From assembly GCA_016870155.1 (NCBI GenBank), contig VGCE01000002.1, forward strand, positions 124,001 to 188,000: a stretch of 64,000 nucleotides of DNA. The letters are read 5' to 3'. Source of the stretch: Actinomycetota bacterium (GTDB lineage: Bacteria; Actinomycetota; Thermoleophilia; Miltoncostaeales; Miltoncostaeaceae). The notes beneath the pieces are model-generated. The model was given only the letters and a program-made list of their open reading frames with translations. It was not told the origin of the DNA and searched no databases. Positions within the stretch are counted from its first letter, which is position 1, and every line of letters starts with the position of its first letter. The position numbers and the translations under genes were made by a program. Below, in pieces: positions 52,254 through 59,790 of the stretch.

Positions 52254-53738
52254 ATGAAGGTCACGAGCAGCCGTGCCACCAACCCCGCCAGCATCAAGGC
52301 CGACGCCCTGGTGGTGCCGGTGCCCTCGCCCCCGGGTGGCCCGGAGGGCGCCCTCGCCGCGGTGGATGCCGCGCTCGGCGGCCTGGTGTCGGCGGTCATC
52401 GACGACGGCGAGGTGACGGGCGCCGCGGGCCAGGTGCGCGTGCTGCACACGCGCGGGGACATCCCCGTGGCCCGCGTGCTGCTGGCCGGCGTGGGTGACG
52501 AGCCCGACCGGGGCGCGTGGGCCGCCGCAGGTCGCGCCGCCGCGCGTGCGGCGCGCGAGGTGGGCGCCCGCAGGGTTGCGCTGCTCCCCGCCGCCGACGC
52601 CGATCGCGGCGATGTGCGCGCCATGGCCGAGGGGCTCGCCACCGGTGCGTGGCGCCTCGAGGCCTTCCGCTCGAAGAAGGCCGAGGGCGGCAAGCGCGGA
52701 CGGGCGAAGGGCGAGATGGAGGTCGTCGTGGCCGGCGGCGCACTCACGCCTGCGGGCACCAGGGCGGTCGGCGCCACGGCAGGGGCCGTGAACCTGGCGC
52801 GCGAGCTGGCCGAGACGCCGTCGAACCACATGACCCCGACCATCCTGGCCAAGCGCGCCGAGCAGGTAGCACGGGGCCGGCGCACGCTGTCCATCGACGT
52901 GCTGGGCCCGCGCGAGCTCACCACGCTGAAGGCCGGCGCCCTGCTGGCCGTGGCGCGGGGCTCGGCCGAGCAGCCGCGCATGATCGTCATGCGCTACCGG
53001 CCGCCCAGGGCGGCGCGCACCACGAAGGAGGTGCTCGGACTGGTGGGCAAGGGCGTCACCTTCGACACGGGCGGCATCTCGATCAAGCCGGCGGGCGGCA
53101 TGGAGGAGATGAAGATGGACATGGCGGGCGGCGCCGCGGTGATCGCCGCGATGGGGCTGATCGCCGACCTCGAGGTTCCCGCCGAGGTGGTGGCCGTGGT
53201 GCCGGCCACTGAGAACATGCTGGGCGAGGCCGCGATGAAGCCGGGCGATGTGTTCACCGCGATGAACGGCAGGACCATCGAGGTGACGAACACCGATGCC
53301 GAGGGCCGGCTCATCCTCGCCGACGCGCTCACCTACTGCGCGCGCCAGGGCGCCACGCGCATGGTGGACATGGCAACGCTCACGGGCGCGATCGTGGTGG
53401 CCATCGGCGAGGTCTACGCCGGGCTGTTCGGCACGGACCCGGCCTTCACCGAGCTGGTGCGCGAGGCGGGTGACGACACCGGTGACCTCTGCTGGCCCAT
53501 GCCTCTGCACCCGGGCTACGACCCGCTGGTGAAGAGCTCCGTTGCCGACCTCAGCAACTCCGCGAAGAAGCGCCAGGCCGGCGCGGTGTACGCCGCGCGC
53601 TTCCTGCGCGACTTCACCGAGGGCGTGCCGTGGTGCCATGTTGACGTGGCCGGCACCGCGATGCAGGGCGACCACGCATCGGGCTTCGGCGTGCGGCTGG
53701 CCGCCGACGTGGCATCGCGGGTGGCGCGCGTGAAGTGA
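52254..53738 (+). CDS. pepA: Leucyl aminopeptidase (M17)
   Basis: A 494-residue M17 aminopeptidase with two metal ions. Catalytic motifs: GKGVTFDTGGISIKPAGG (metal Lys/Asp), MKMDMAGGAAVIAAM and NTDAEGRLILADALTY. The N-terminal domain (1-160) is the variable part. It removes N-terminal residues from peptides; some PepA proteins also bind DNA. Start ATG 52254 has GAGG upstream. The stop overlaps the next GTG (GTGA). Confidence 0.94.
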   Translation: MKVTSSRATNPASIKADALVVPVPSPPGGPEGALAAVDAALGGLVSAVIDDGEVTGAAGQVRVLHTRGDIPVARVLLAGVGDEPDRGAWAAAGRAAARAAREVGARRVALLPAADADRGDVRAMAEGLATGAWRLEAFRSKKAEGGKRGRAKGEMEVVVAGGALTPAGTRAVGATAGAVNLARELAETPSNHMTPTILAKRAEQVARGRRTLSIDVLGPRELTTLKAGALLAVARGSAEQPRMIVMRYRPPRAARTTKEVLGLVGKGVTFDTGGISIKPAGGMEEMKMDMAGGAAVIAAMGLIADLEVPAEVVAVVPATENMLGEAAMKPGDVFTAMNGRTIEVTNTDAEGRLILADALTYCARQGATRMVDMATLTGAIVVAIGEVYAGLFGTDPAFTELVREAGDDTGDLCWPMPLHPGYDPLVKSSVADLSNSAKKRQAGAVYAARFLRDFTEGVPWCHVDVAGTAMQGDHASGFGVRLAADVASRVARVK

Positions 53739-54427
53739 AGCGCCTGCTCACGCTGATACTGCTGATGGCCATCGCCGCGGGCGTGGCGTTCCTGCTCATG
53801 CGCACGGTGGCCCGGACCGAGGTGACCGACGTGTTCACGGCGCCGGGCCCGGTCACCGAGGTGTCGGTGGATACCGGCGCGGGTGCGGTGGCGGTGGACG
53901 CGGGGGCCGATGACCGCCTCGTCGCCCGCATCACCAAGGGCTACGCGTTCTTCGCACCTGAGGTGATGGCATCCACCACCGCGGGCACGGTGGTGCTCGA
54001 CACCGACTGCCCCACGCTCGGGGTGCTCACCGGCTGCTCGGTGGACTTCGACGTGGTGATGCCCCCGGCCGCATCGGTGCGCGCAACCAGCACGGCCGGG
54101 TCGGTGATGGTCACCGGGACCTCGGGCCCCGTGGTGGCCGAGAGCACGGCGGGCGGCGTAGCCGTGCTGCGCTCGCGCGCCCGGGACATCCGCGCGTCGA
54201 GCACGGCCGGCGACGTGCGCGTGGAGGCCGAGCGGGCCCCCGATCGCGTGGAGGCGTCCACCACCGCGGGAGGCGTGACCGTGGTGGTGCCGCGCGACGA
54301 CTACCGGGTGGACGCCAGCGCGGGAGCCGGCTCGGTGAACCTGGAGGGCATCGCCGACACGCCGTCGTCGAGCCGGGTGATCATCGCCAGCGCGTCGGCC
54401 GGCGACGTGACCATCCGCGCGCGCTGA
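53735..54427 (+). CDS. DUF4097-like surface beta-repeat protein
   Basis: A 230-residue protein with an N-terminal membrane anchor (LLTLILLMAIAAGVAFLLM) and an extracellular repeat domain. Short repeats recur: STTAGTVVL, TSTAGSVMV, ESTAGGVAV, SSTAGDVRV, STTAGGVTV, ASAGAGSVNL, ASAGDVTI, each about 18-20 residues. This is the beta-solenoid pattern of DUF4097/YvlB-type putative adhesins. Two Cys (DCPTL and GCSVD) may form a disulphide. It is coupled to pepA by a 4-bp overlap. Function unknown. Confidence 0.8.
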   Translation: MKRLLTLILLMAIAAGVAFLLMRTVARTEVTDVFTAPGPVTEVSVDTGAGAVAVDAGADDRLVARITKGYAFFAPEVMASTTAGTVVLDTDCPTLGVLTGCSVDFDVVMPPAASVRATSTAGSVMVTGTSGPVVAESTAGGVAVLRSRARDIRASSTAGDVRVEAERAPDRVEASTTAGGVTVVVPRDDYRVDASAGAGSVNLEGIADTPSSSRVIIASASAGDVTIRAR

Positions 54428-55036
54428 TCAGCCGCCGAGTCGTGCCTGAAGGCCGTCGAGCAGGGCTTCGAGCCCGAACTCGAACACGTCGTCCTCGCCC
54501 CGGGCGATGTCCGTGAACACCTCCACCAGCAGGGGCTCGTCGAATTCCTCGGCGGCGGCGCTGTCGTCGATCGCCGAGGCCTCGCCCATGGTGAACCCGA
54601 TCGTCCAGCGCGACACCACGCGCACGGCGCGCAGGGCGTCCTCGCGCGAGAACCCGGCGTCCTCCATCGCGTTGAAGAGGGGCCCGACCAGGCCGGTGCT
54701 GCTGCGGTAGGCCACGGATGGGCGGGCGGCGATCATGGCCACCACCTTGGGGTGGGCGGACAGCGTGGCGCGATAGCCACGCGAGAACCCACCCATGTCC
54801 TGCCGCCAATCACCGGTCATCTCGAGCTGCGACACGAACTCGGTCTGCACCAGCGCCACCACCCCGTCCATCATCTCAGCCTTGCCGCCGGGCACGTGGT
54901 GATACAGCGACATGGCCTCCACGCCGAGCTCGGATGCCACCGCCCGCATGCTGCAGCCCTGCACGCCCGACTCGTCGATCACCGCGAGCGCGGCTTCCAC
55001 CACGCGCTCCCGGGAGAGGGGCTCGCGCTCGTTCAC
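54428..55036 (-). CDS. TetR-family transcriptional regulator
   Basis: A 202-residue regulator. The helix-turn-helix is in GVQGCSMRAVASELGVEAMSLYHHVPGGKA (about 25-53, quoted as GVQGCSMRAVASELGV and EAMSLYHHVPGGKA). The C-terminal part resembles the TetR_C_1 ligand domain. The ligand and targets are unknown. It is convergent with the DUF4097-like gene, with no gap, and overlaps the LapA-like gene by 4 bp, so it may report on envelope or acyl-CoA status. Confidence 0.88.
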   Translation of the reverse strand: MNEREPLSRERVVEAALAVIDESGVQGCSMRAVASELGVEAMSLYHHVPGGKAEMMDGVVALVQTEFVSQLEMTGDWRQDMGGFSRGYRATLSAHPKVVAMIAARPSVAYRSSTGLVGPLFNAMEDAGFSREDALRAVRVVSRWTIGFTMGEASAIDDSAAAEEFDEPLLVEVFTDIARGEDDVFEFGLEALLDGLQARLGG

Positions 55037-55332
55037 GGCTGCGGCTCCCCGTGACCATTGGAGGGGTCGCCACCCCGGCGGCGGTCACCGCGACGGCCGG
55101 CGTCACGGTGGCGGACGCGCGTGAAGAAGTACGTGATGCCCGCGCCGAACAGGGCCGCGATGACAATCACCACGATGAGGCTGGTGGAGGTGTCGAACAC
55201 CCACCACGTCACCTCCACCTGCTGCGCGTTCGCGATGATGAACCACACGAGGAGGACTCCCGCGGCGATGCCGAGGATGGCCTTCCAGTTGGTGTCGCCC
55301 CGCCGATCGGGCGGGCTGCGGTCAGCGGACAT
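55033..55332 (-). CDS. LapA/DUF1049-like small membrane protein
   Basis: A 99-residue protein with two membrane helices (AILGIAAGVLLVWFIIANAQ and SLIVVIVIAALFGAGITYFF) separated by VEVTWWVFDT, the pattern of the LapA (DUF1049) family, and a basic cytoplasmic tail. ATG 55332 has GGAGG upstream and overlaps the meaB stop as TGATG. LapA-type proteins take part in envelope assembly in Proteobacteria; the role here is unknown. Confidence 0.8.
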   Translation of the reverse strand: MSADRSPPDRRGDTNWKAILGIAAGVLLVWFIIANAQQVEVTWWVFDTSTSLIVVIVIAALFGAGITYFFTRVRHRDAGRRGDRRRGGDPSNGHGEPQP

Positions 55333-56282
55333 CAACCCTCCTGAGGGGGTGGTGTGCCGAGGATACTGTCGACCGCGGTCGCGGGGTCGATTTCCCGGGC
55401 GATCACGCGCGATGCAAGGGCGTCGAGCGCGGCGTCGTCCGCGCGCTCGACGAGGTCGCGGGCCAGGCGCTCCAGCGCCAGCGAGCGCAGGTTGCGGCGC
55501 ATGCCGTCGCGGGCACGCGCATTGGCCAGCCCGGACGCCGCCAGGTTGGCGCGATGCCGCTCCACGGCGCCCCAGGCATCGTCCACCCCCTGCTCATCCA
55601 GCGCCTGGGTGAGCACCACCGGCGGCAGCCAGCCGTCGGTGGGCACCAGCGTGAGGGCCGACTCCACCTCGCCGGCGAGGACATCTGCGCCCGGGCGGTC
55701 GCGCTTGTTGATGACGATCACGTCGGGGATCTCCATCACGCCGGCCTTGATCGCCTGGATCGCATCTCCGCTGCCGGGCATGAGCACCAGCACCACGGTG
55801 TGGGTGAGCGCCTGCACCTCCACCTCGTTCTGGCCGGCGCCCACGGTCTCGACGATCACCACGTCGAACCCGGCGGCGTCGAGGATGGTCATGGCGTCCC
55901 CCGTGGCCTCGGCGAGGCCGCCCAGGTGACCGCGGCTGGCCATCGAGCGGATGAACACGCCCTCGTCGAGGAAGTGGTCCCCTAGCCGGATGCGGTCGCC
56001 CAGCACGGCGCCGCGGGTGAACGGGCTGGTGGGATCGACGCTGACGATGGCCACGGTGAGCCCGCGCTCGCGCAGCAGGCGCACGATCGCCGCCGACAGG
56101 GTGCTCTTCCCCGCCCCCGGTGATCCGGTGATGCCCACGCGCATGGCCGTGCCGGCCCGGGGATGCAGCAGGCGCATCACCTCACGGCCCTCCGGCCCGA
56201 GCGACTCGGCCATCGAGATGGCGCGGCCGATGGCGCGGCGGCGGCCGGCCAGCACGCCGTTTGCCACCTCGGCGGGGGTCAT
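55332..56282 (-). CDS. meaB: Methylmalonyl-CoA mutase GTPase chaperone MeaB
   Basis: A 316-residue G3E GTPase: Walker A GSPGAGKST (53-61), VETVGAGQNEVEV (switch and metal region) and NKRD for guanine. MeaB/ArgK gates cobalamin loading and protects the B12-dependent mutase. Its partner here would be the B12-binding subunit at 51790. It is 16 bp downstream of hisC on the same strand. Confidence 0.93.
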   Translation of the reverse strand: MTPAEVANGVLAGRRRAIGRAISMAESLGPEGREVMRLLHPRAGTAMRVGITGSPGAGKSTLSAAIVRLLRERGLTVAIVSVDPTSPFTRGAVLGDRIRLGDHFLDEGVFIRSMASRGHLGGLAEATGDAMTILDAAGFDVVIVETVGAGQNEVEVQALTHTVVLVLMPGSGDAIQAIKAGVMEIPDVIVINKRDRPGADVLAGEVESALTLVPTDGWLPPVVLTQALDEQGVDDAWGAVERHRANLAASGLANARARDGMRRNLRSLALERLARDLVERADDAALDALASRVIAREIDPATAVDSILGTPPPQEG

Positions 56283-56298
56283 GCGGGCGGCCCCGGCA

Positions 56299-57423
56299 TC
56301 AGGCCACCTCTGCCAGGGCCTCGGTCATCGCCGCCAGCAGGCGGTCGGTCTGCCCGGGCAGGCCCACGCTGATGCGCAGGCCGCCGTTCGCGCCGAAACC
56401 CGCCGTGGGCCGCACGATCACCCCGCGCCGCGTGAGGGCGGCGTCGAGCGCCCGCGCCTTGTCGTCGCCGACGTCCACGAAGAGGAAGTTCGCGGATGAC
56501 GGCAGCGGGTCCAGCCCGAGCGCGCGCAGGCCGTGGGCCATGCGCTCGCGCTCGGACGTGGCCTCGGCGATGCGCTGCGGCATGTGGGCGGGGGCGTCCT
56601 CCAGCGATGCCACCGCCGCGGCCTGCGCCACGGCGTTCACGTCGAATGCGTTGCGTACCGGCGACATCGCCTCGGCGAGCCCCTCGGGGCCGGCCATCCA
56701 TCCCACCCGCAGGCCGGCGAGCCCGTAGGCCTTGCTGAAGGTGCGCATCACCACGAGGGACCGGCCCTCGCGGATGAGCGCCATGCCGTCGTGCGACCCG
56801 GGCGGCAGGTACTCGAAGTAGGCCTCGTCGAGTACCGGCAGCACGTGCGCGGGAAGGGCATCGAGGAACCTGCGCAGGGCGGCATCGGACACCACGCCGC
56901 CCGTGGGGTTGTTCGGACTCACCACCACCACGATCTTGGTGGCCGGCCCCACGGCGGCGGCAAGGGCATCCAGGTCGTAGGCGCCCCCGGCATCGAGCGG
57001 CACGGGGGTCCACGTAGCGGCCTCCACCATGGCGCCCTGGCGGTACGACGCGAACGACGGCCAGCACATGACGATCTCGTCGCCGGGGTCGAGGAACGTC
57101 ATGCAGAGCACCTTGATGAGGCTGTCCATGCCGTTGCCCACCGTGATGCGCTCGGGTGCGACGCCGTGCCGCTGCGCCAGGGCGTCGCGCACGCCCCATG
57201 CCCCCGGGTCGGGGTAGAGGTTCTGCTCCACGGCGGCACGCTCGATGGCCTCGATGGCCAGCGGGAACGGCGGGTACGGGCCCTCGTTGGACGCCAGCTT
57301 CGTGATGGGCATGCCGCGAAGCTCGCGCCTGAGGTCCGCCAGCGGCCGGCCCGGCACGTACGGCTGCACCGACGACAGGATCGGCCGTATCAGCGCGGGG
57401 TCGAGATGCGGCGCGTCGGACAC
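56299..57423 (-). CDS. hisC: Histidinol-phosphate aminotransferase family protein
   Basis: A 374-residue class I/II PLP aminotransferase. N-terminal ITKLASNEGPYPPFP, SPNNPTGGV and the PLP lysine in TFSKAYGLAGLRVGW match HisC. It would convert imidazole-acetol phosphate to histidinol phosphate, or act on aromatic keto acids. No other his genes are near, so an aromatic aminotransferase is possible. GTG 57423 lies 7 nt behind -10 TAGCCT. Confidence 0.85.
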   Translation of the reverse strand: MSDAPHLDPALIRPILSSVQPYVPGRPLADLRRELRGMPITKLASNEGPYPPFPLAIEAIERAAVEQNLYPDPGAWGVRDALAQRHGVAPERITVGNGMDSLIKVLCMTFLDPGDEIVMCWPSFASYRQGAMVEAATWTPVPLDAGGAYDLDALAAAVGPATKIVVVVSPNNPTGGVVSDAALRRFLDALPAHVLPVLDEAYFEYLPPGSHDGMALIREGRSLVVMRTFSKAYGLAGLRVGWMAGPEGLAEAMSPVRNAFDVNAVAQAAAVASLEDAPAHMPQRIAEATSERERMAHGLRALGLDPLPSSANFLFVDVGDDKARALDAALTRRGVIVRPTAGFGANGGLRISVGLPGQTDRLLAAMTEALAEVA

Positions 57424-57430
57424 GGGCAGG

Positions 57431-57440
57431 AGGCTACACT
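57431..57440. promoter_or_regulatory. Overlapping divergent -10 boxes for hisC and the LON-domain gene
   Basis: Minus strand: TAGCCT (57431-57436), 7 nt before GTG of hisC. Plus strand: TACACT (57435-57440), 8 nt before ATG 57449. The two hexamers share two bases, so the polymerases must exclude each other. Confidence 0.5.
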
Positions 57441-57448
57441 CGCCGCCG

Positions 57449-58072
57449 ATGCCGGAACTCGACGACCTCGGGCTCTTCCCGCTCGGACTGGTGCTGCTAC
57501 CGGGCGAGCGCGTGCCGCTGCACCTGTTCGAGCCGCGCTACCGCCAGCTCATGGCCGACTGCGTGCTTGACGATCGGCCGTTCGTGATCATGCAGGATCA
57601 CGGCGAGGGCGCATCGCCGATCGGGTGCACCGCGAGGTTCGTGGCGCTGGGGCGCCGCTTCGCCGACGGCCGCATGAACGTCACGGTGTCCGGCGGCCAG
57701 GTGGTGCGCGTGCTCAAGCAGACCGCGGGCCGCATGTACCTCTCGGCGTGGGTGGAGGAGGTCACCGACGACTCCCCCGATGCGCCGGATGAGCTGCAGG
57801 ACGACGTGCGTGAGCTCTTCGCGCGCCTGGTGGCCGAGATCGCGGGCGAGGGCCATGCGCCGCCGATCCGCGACGACGTGCCGCTCTCGTATGGCCTGGC
57901 CGGGATGATCGAGATGCCCGCCGAGCCCAAGCAGGACCTGCTCGAGTGCCGTGACGAGGAGGTGCGCCTCGCGATGGTGCGCGACATCCTCGCGGCCGCC
58001 CTCGAGAGCGCCGACCGCGAGCGCATCGCGGCAGCGCGCGCCCGCACCAACGGCAAGGTCGCGCTGCCGTGA
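57449..58072 (+). CDS. LON substrate-binding domain protein
   Basis: A 207-residue protein made of the Lon N-terminal domain only: LGLFPLGLVLLPGERVPLHL and FEPRYRQLMADCV are its signature, and GGQVVRVLKQ with a helical C-terminus follow. No protease or ATPase domain is present. Such stand-alone LON-domain proteins (YcgB/cereblon-like) are of unknown function. ATG 57449 is leaderless by position. It is coupled to the next gene (GTGA overlap). Confidence 0.83.
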   Translation: MPELDDLGLFPLGLVLLPGERVPLHLFEPRYRQLMADCVLDDRPFVIMQDHGEGASPIGCTARFVALGRRFADGRMNVTVSGGQVVRVLKQTAGRMYLSAWVEEVTDDSPDAPDELQDDVRELFARLVAEIAGEGHAPPIRDDVPLSYGLAGMIEMPAEPKQDLLECRDEEVRLAMVRDILAAALESADRERIAAARARTNGKVALP

Positions 58073-58956
58073 CGGCCTCCGTCGTGGCCGTCCGGCCCCG
58101 GCGCATCGCGTGGGTGGAGGGCCCGGATGCCCCGGCGCTTCTTCACGGCCTGCTCACCGCCGACATCGAGGCCCTTCCGGTGGGCGGAGCCACCCGGTCG
58201 CTGGTGCTCACCACGCAGGGGCACGTGGTGGCGCAGATGGCGGTGGCCCGCGACGCCGAGCAGTCCTTCACCTTGCTGCTCGACCCGCCACCGGCGGGCG
58301 ACGGCACGGCGGTGATCGCCGCCCACCACGTGTCGGAGGACGCCCTGGTGCTGGGGCCCGAGGATGCCCGCGTGCTGGTGGCCACCGACGACCTCGCGCC
58401 GGTGCTCGCCGGGGCCGGCGCCCTGCAGGTGCCCGGGGCGATCCCCGGCACGATCGAGGTGCTGGCCGACGACCCCGGGCAACTCGCACGCGACCTGGGC
58501 ATCACCGTCTCGCCGCCCGGGGCCATCGATGCGTTGCGCATCGCGCGGGGCGCTGCCGAGGTCGGGGTGGACACCGGTGATCGCACGCTGGTGCAGGAGG
58601 CCCGCCTCGACGACGCGGTGTCGTTCGCGAAGGGCTGCTTCCTGGGGCAGGAGACCGTGGCGCGCCTGCACTACCGAGGCCACGCCAACCGGCGCCTGGC
58701 GCGCATCGCCCTCGACGGGTCCGTGGCCGCGGGCACCGACGTGCTCGTGGCCGCCGATGCGGAGGGAGGCACGGGTGCAGGCGCAGGCACGCGCGCCGAC
58801 GCGGTTGCGGGCACCGGCCCGGTGGGCACCGTGACGAGCGTGGCGGAGGTTCCCGGCGCCGGGTGGATGGCCCTCGGCATGGTCCGCCACGAGGTGCCCG
58901 ATGGGACATCCGTCGATGTCGGTGGCGTGGCCGGGCGGATACTGCCCCTGGGCTGA
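58069..58956 (+). CDS. ygfZ: YgfZ/GcvT-like folate-binding protein
   Basis: A 295-residue protein of the YgfZ branch of the aminomethyltransferase fold. The hallmark KGCFLGQETVARLHYRGH matches K-G-C-Y-x-G-Q-E. YgfZ uses folate to help maintain certain Fe-S enzymes. The C-terminal barrel is present but has a Gly/Ala-rich insertion (GGTGAGAGTRADAVAGTG). GTG 58069 overlaps the LON-domain gene stop. Fe-S clients in the window could be LutA and LutB. Confidence 0.85.
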   Translation: MTASVVAVRPRRIAWVEGPDAPALLHGLLTADIEALPVGGATRSLVLTTQGHVVAQMAVARDAEQSFTLLLDPPPAGDGTAVIAAHHVSEDALVLGPEDARVLVATDDLAPVLAGAGALQVPGAIPGTIEVLADDPGQLARDLGITVSPPGAIDALRIARGAAEVGVDTGDRTLVQEARLDDAVSFAKGCFLGQETVARLHYRGHANRRLARIALDGSVAAGTDVLVAADAEGGTGAGAGTRADAVAGTGPVGTVTSVAEVPGAGWMALGMVRHEVPDGTSVDVGGVAGRILPLG

Positions 58957-58967
58957 CGGGCCGGTGC

Positions 58968-58973
58968 TAGCGT
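58968..58973 (+). promoter_or_regulatory. -10 box for the gene at 58982
   Basis: TAGCGT, 8 nt before ATG 58982, intergenic after ygfZ. Confidence 0.45.
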
Positions 58974-58981
58974 CGAGCGCG

Positions 58982-59491
58982 ATGGGCATCACACGCGACG
59001 ACCGCGCGAGGGCCGCCCGCCAGAGCTGGGTGGTGCGCCTCTTCTACGACCGCGACGGCGACCTGCACGGGTGGCGCGCGCTGGCCGTGGTGGCGCTGCT
59101 TGCCGGGGCCGTGGTGCTGGGCACCGTCATGGTGTCGTTCGCCGGCGCGGCGTTCGGCCCCGAGACCCTCGCGGCCGGGGCACTCATCGTTTTCCTCGCC
59201 ATAAAGATCCCGCTGCTGCTGTTCGTGTTCTGGATCCTCATGCGCCACGGGGGCGGCTACACGCAGAGCGAGCTCTCGGCCAAGGAGCGCTCGCGCGTGC
59301 TGGAGCACCTGATGCAGCAGGCCCACGAGGCCAGGGGCAGGCCCGATGAGGCCGAGCGGCTGCGCTGGGCCGCGCGTGAGGCCTGGCGCATCGCCGATGA
59401 GGCCCCCGATGATGGGCGCCAGCAGGCGATCGCGGTGGCCGTGGAGATCAGCGGCATGCGCCCCAGCCCCCAGGGCCGCACCGCGGCCTAG
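58982..59491 (+). CDS. Two-helix membrane protein of unknown function
   Basis: A 169-residue protein with two predicted helices (about 34-55, ALAVVALLAGAVVLGTVMV, and 66-89, GALIVFLAIKIPLLLFVFWI) and a charged cytoplasmic tail (about 95-169) rich in Ala, Arg and Glu that is probably helical (ERSRVLEHLMQQAHEARGRP). I do not recognise the family. The start is ATG 58982, behind -10 TAGCGT. Its stop codon overlaps the convergent gene at 59488 by 4 bp. Confidence 0.75.
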   Translation: MGITRDDRARAARQSWVVRLFYDRDGDLHGWRALAVVALLAGAVVLGTVMVSFAGAAFGPETLAAGALIVFLAIKIPLLLFVFWILMRHGGGYTQSELSAKERSRVLEHLMQQAHEARGRPDEAERLRWAAREAWRIADEAPDDGRQQAIAVAVEISGMRPSPQGRTAA

Positions 59492-59790
59492 GCGAACACC
59501 AGAGCGTCGTCCACGTCGCCCGAGGCCAGGCCCTCGGCGATCTTGTCGAAGGCCATCTGGTGCACCACCGCGGCGATGTCCTCGGCCGTGCCCTGCAGCG
59601 CCTCGGGGTGACGCGCCTGCACGGTCACGCGCCCCACGAAGCAGGTCTTGATGGCCACCACCTGCCCGCCTTCGCGCACCTCCACCTTGAAGCCCCAGAG
59701 CGTGTGGGCGTCATCGGTGAGGGATGTCCTGGGCGGCTCGGCCACCAGCTCGAAGGTCCTGCCCGCCGCCGTCACCTCGCGCGTGCTCAC
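59488..59790 (-). CDS. Small conserved-looking protein of unknown function
   Basis: A 100-residue soluble protein, mostly beta at the start (TFELVAEPPRTSL, LWGFKVEVREGGQVVAIKTC) with a helical C-terminal half (EDIAAVVHQMAFDKIAEGLA). I do not recognise it. Its start overlaps the gamma-glutamyltransferase stop by 4 bp, placing it last in the parA-ftsZ-ggt run. High GC third positions support coding. Confidence 0.65.
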   Translation of the reverse strand: MSTREVTAAGRTFELVAEPPRTSLTDDAHTLWGFKVEVREGGQVVAIKTCFVGRVTVQARHPEALQGTAEDIAAVVHQMAFDKIAEGLASGDVDDALVFA

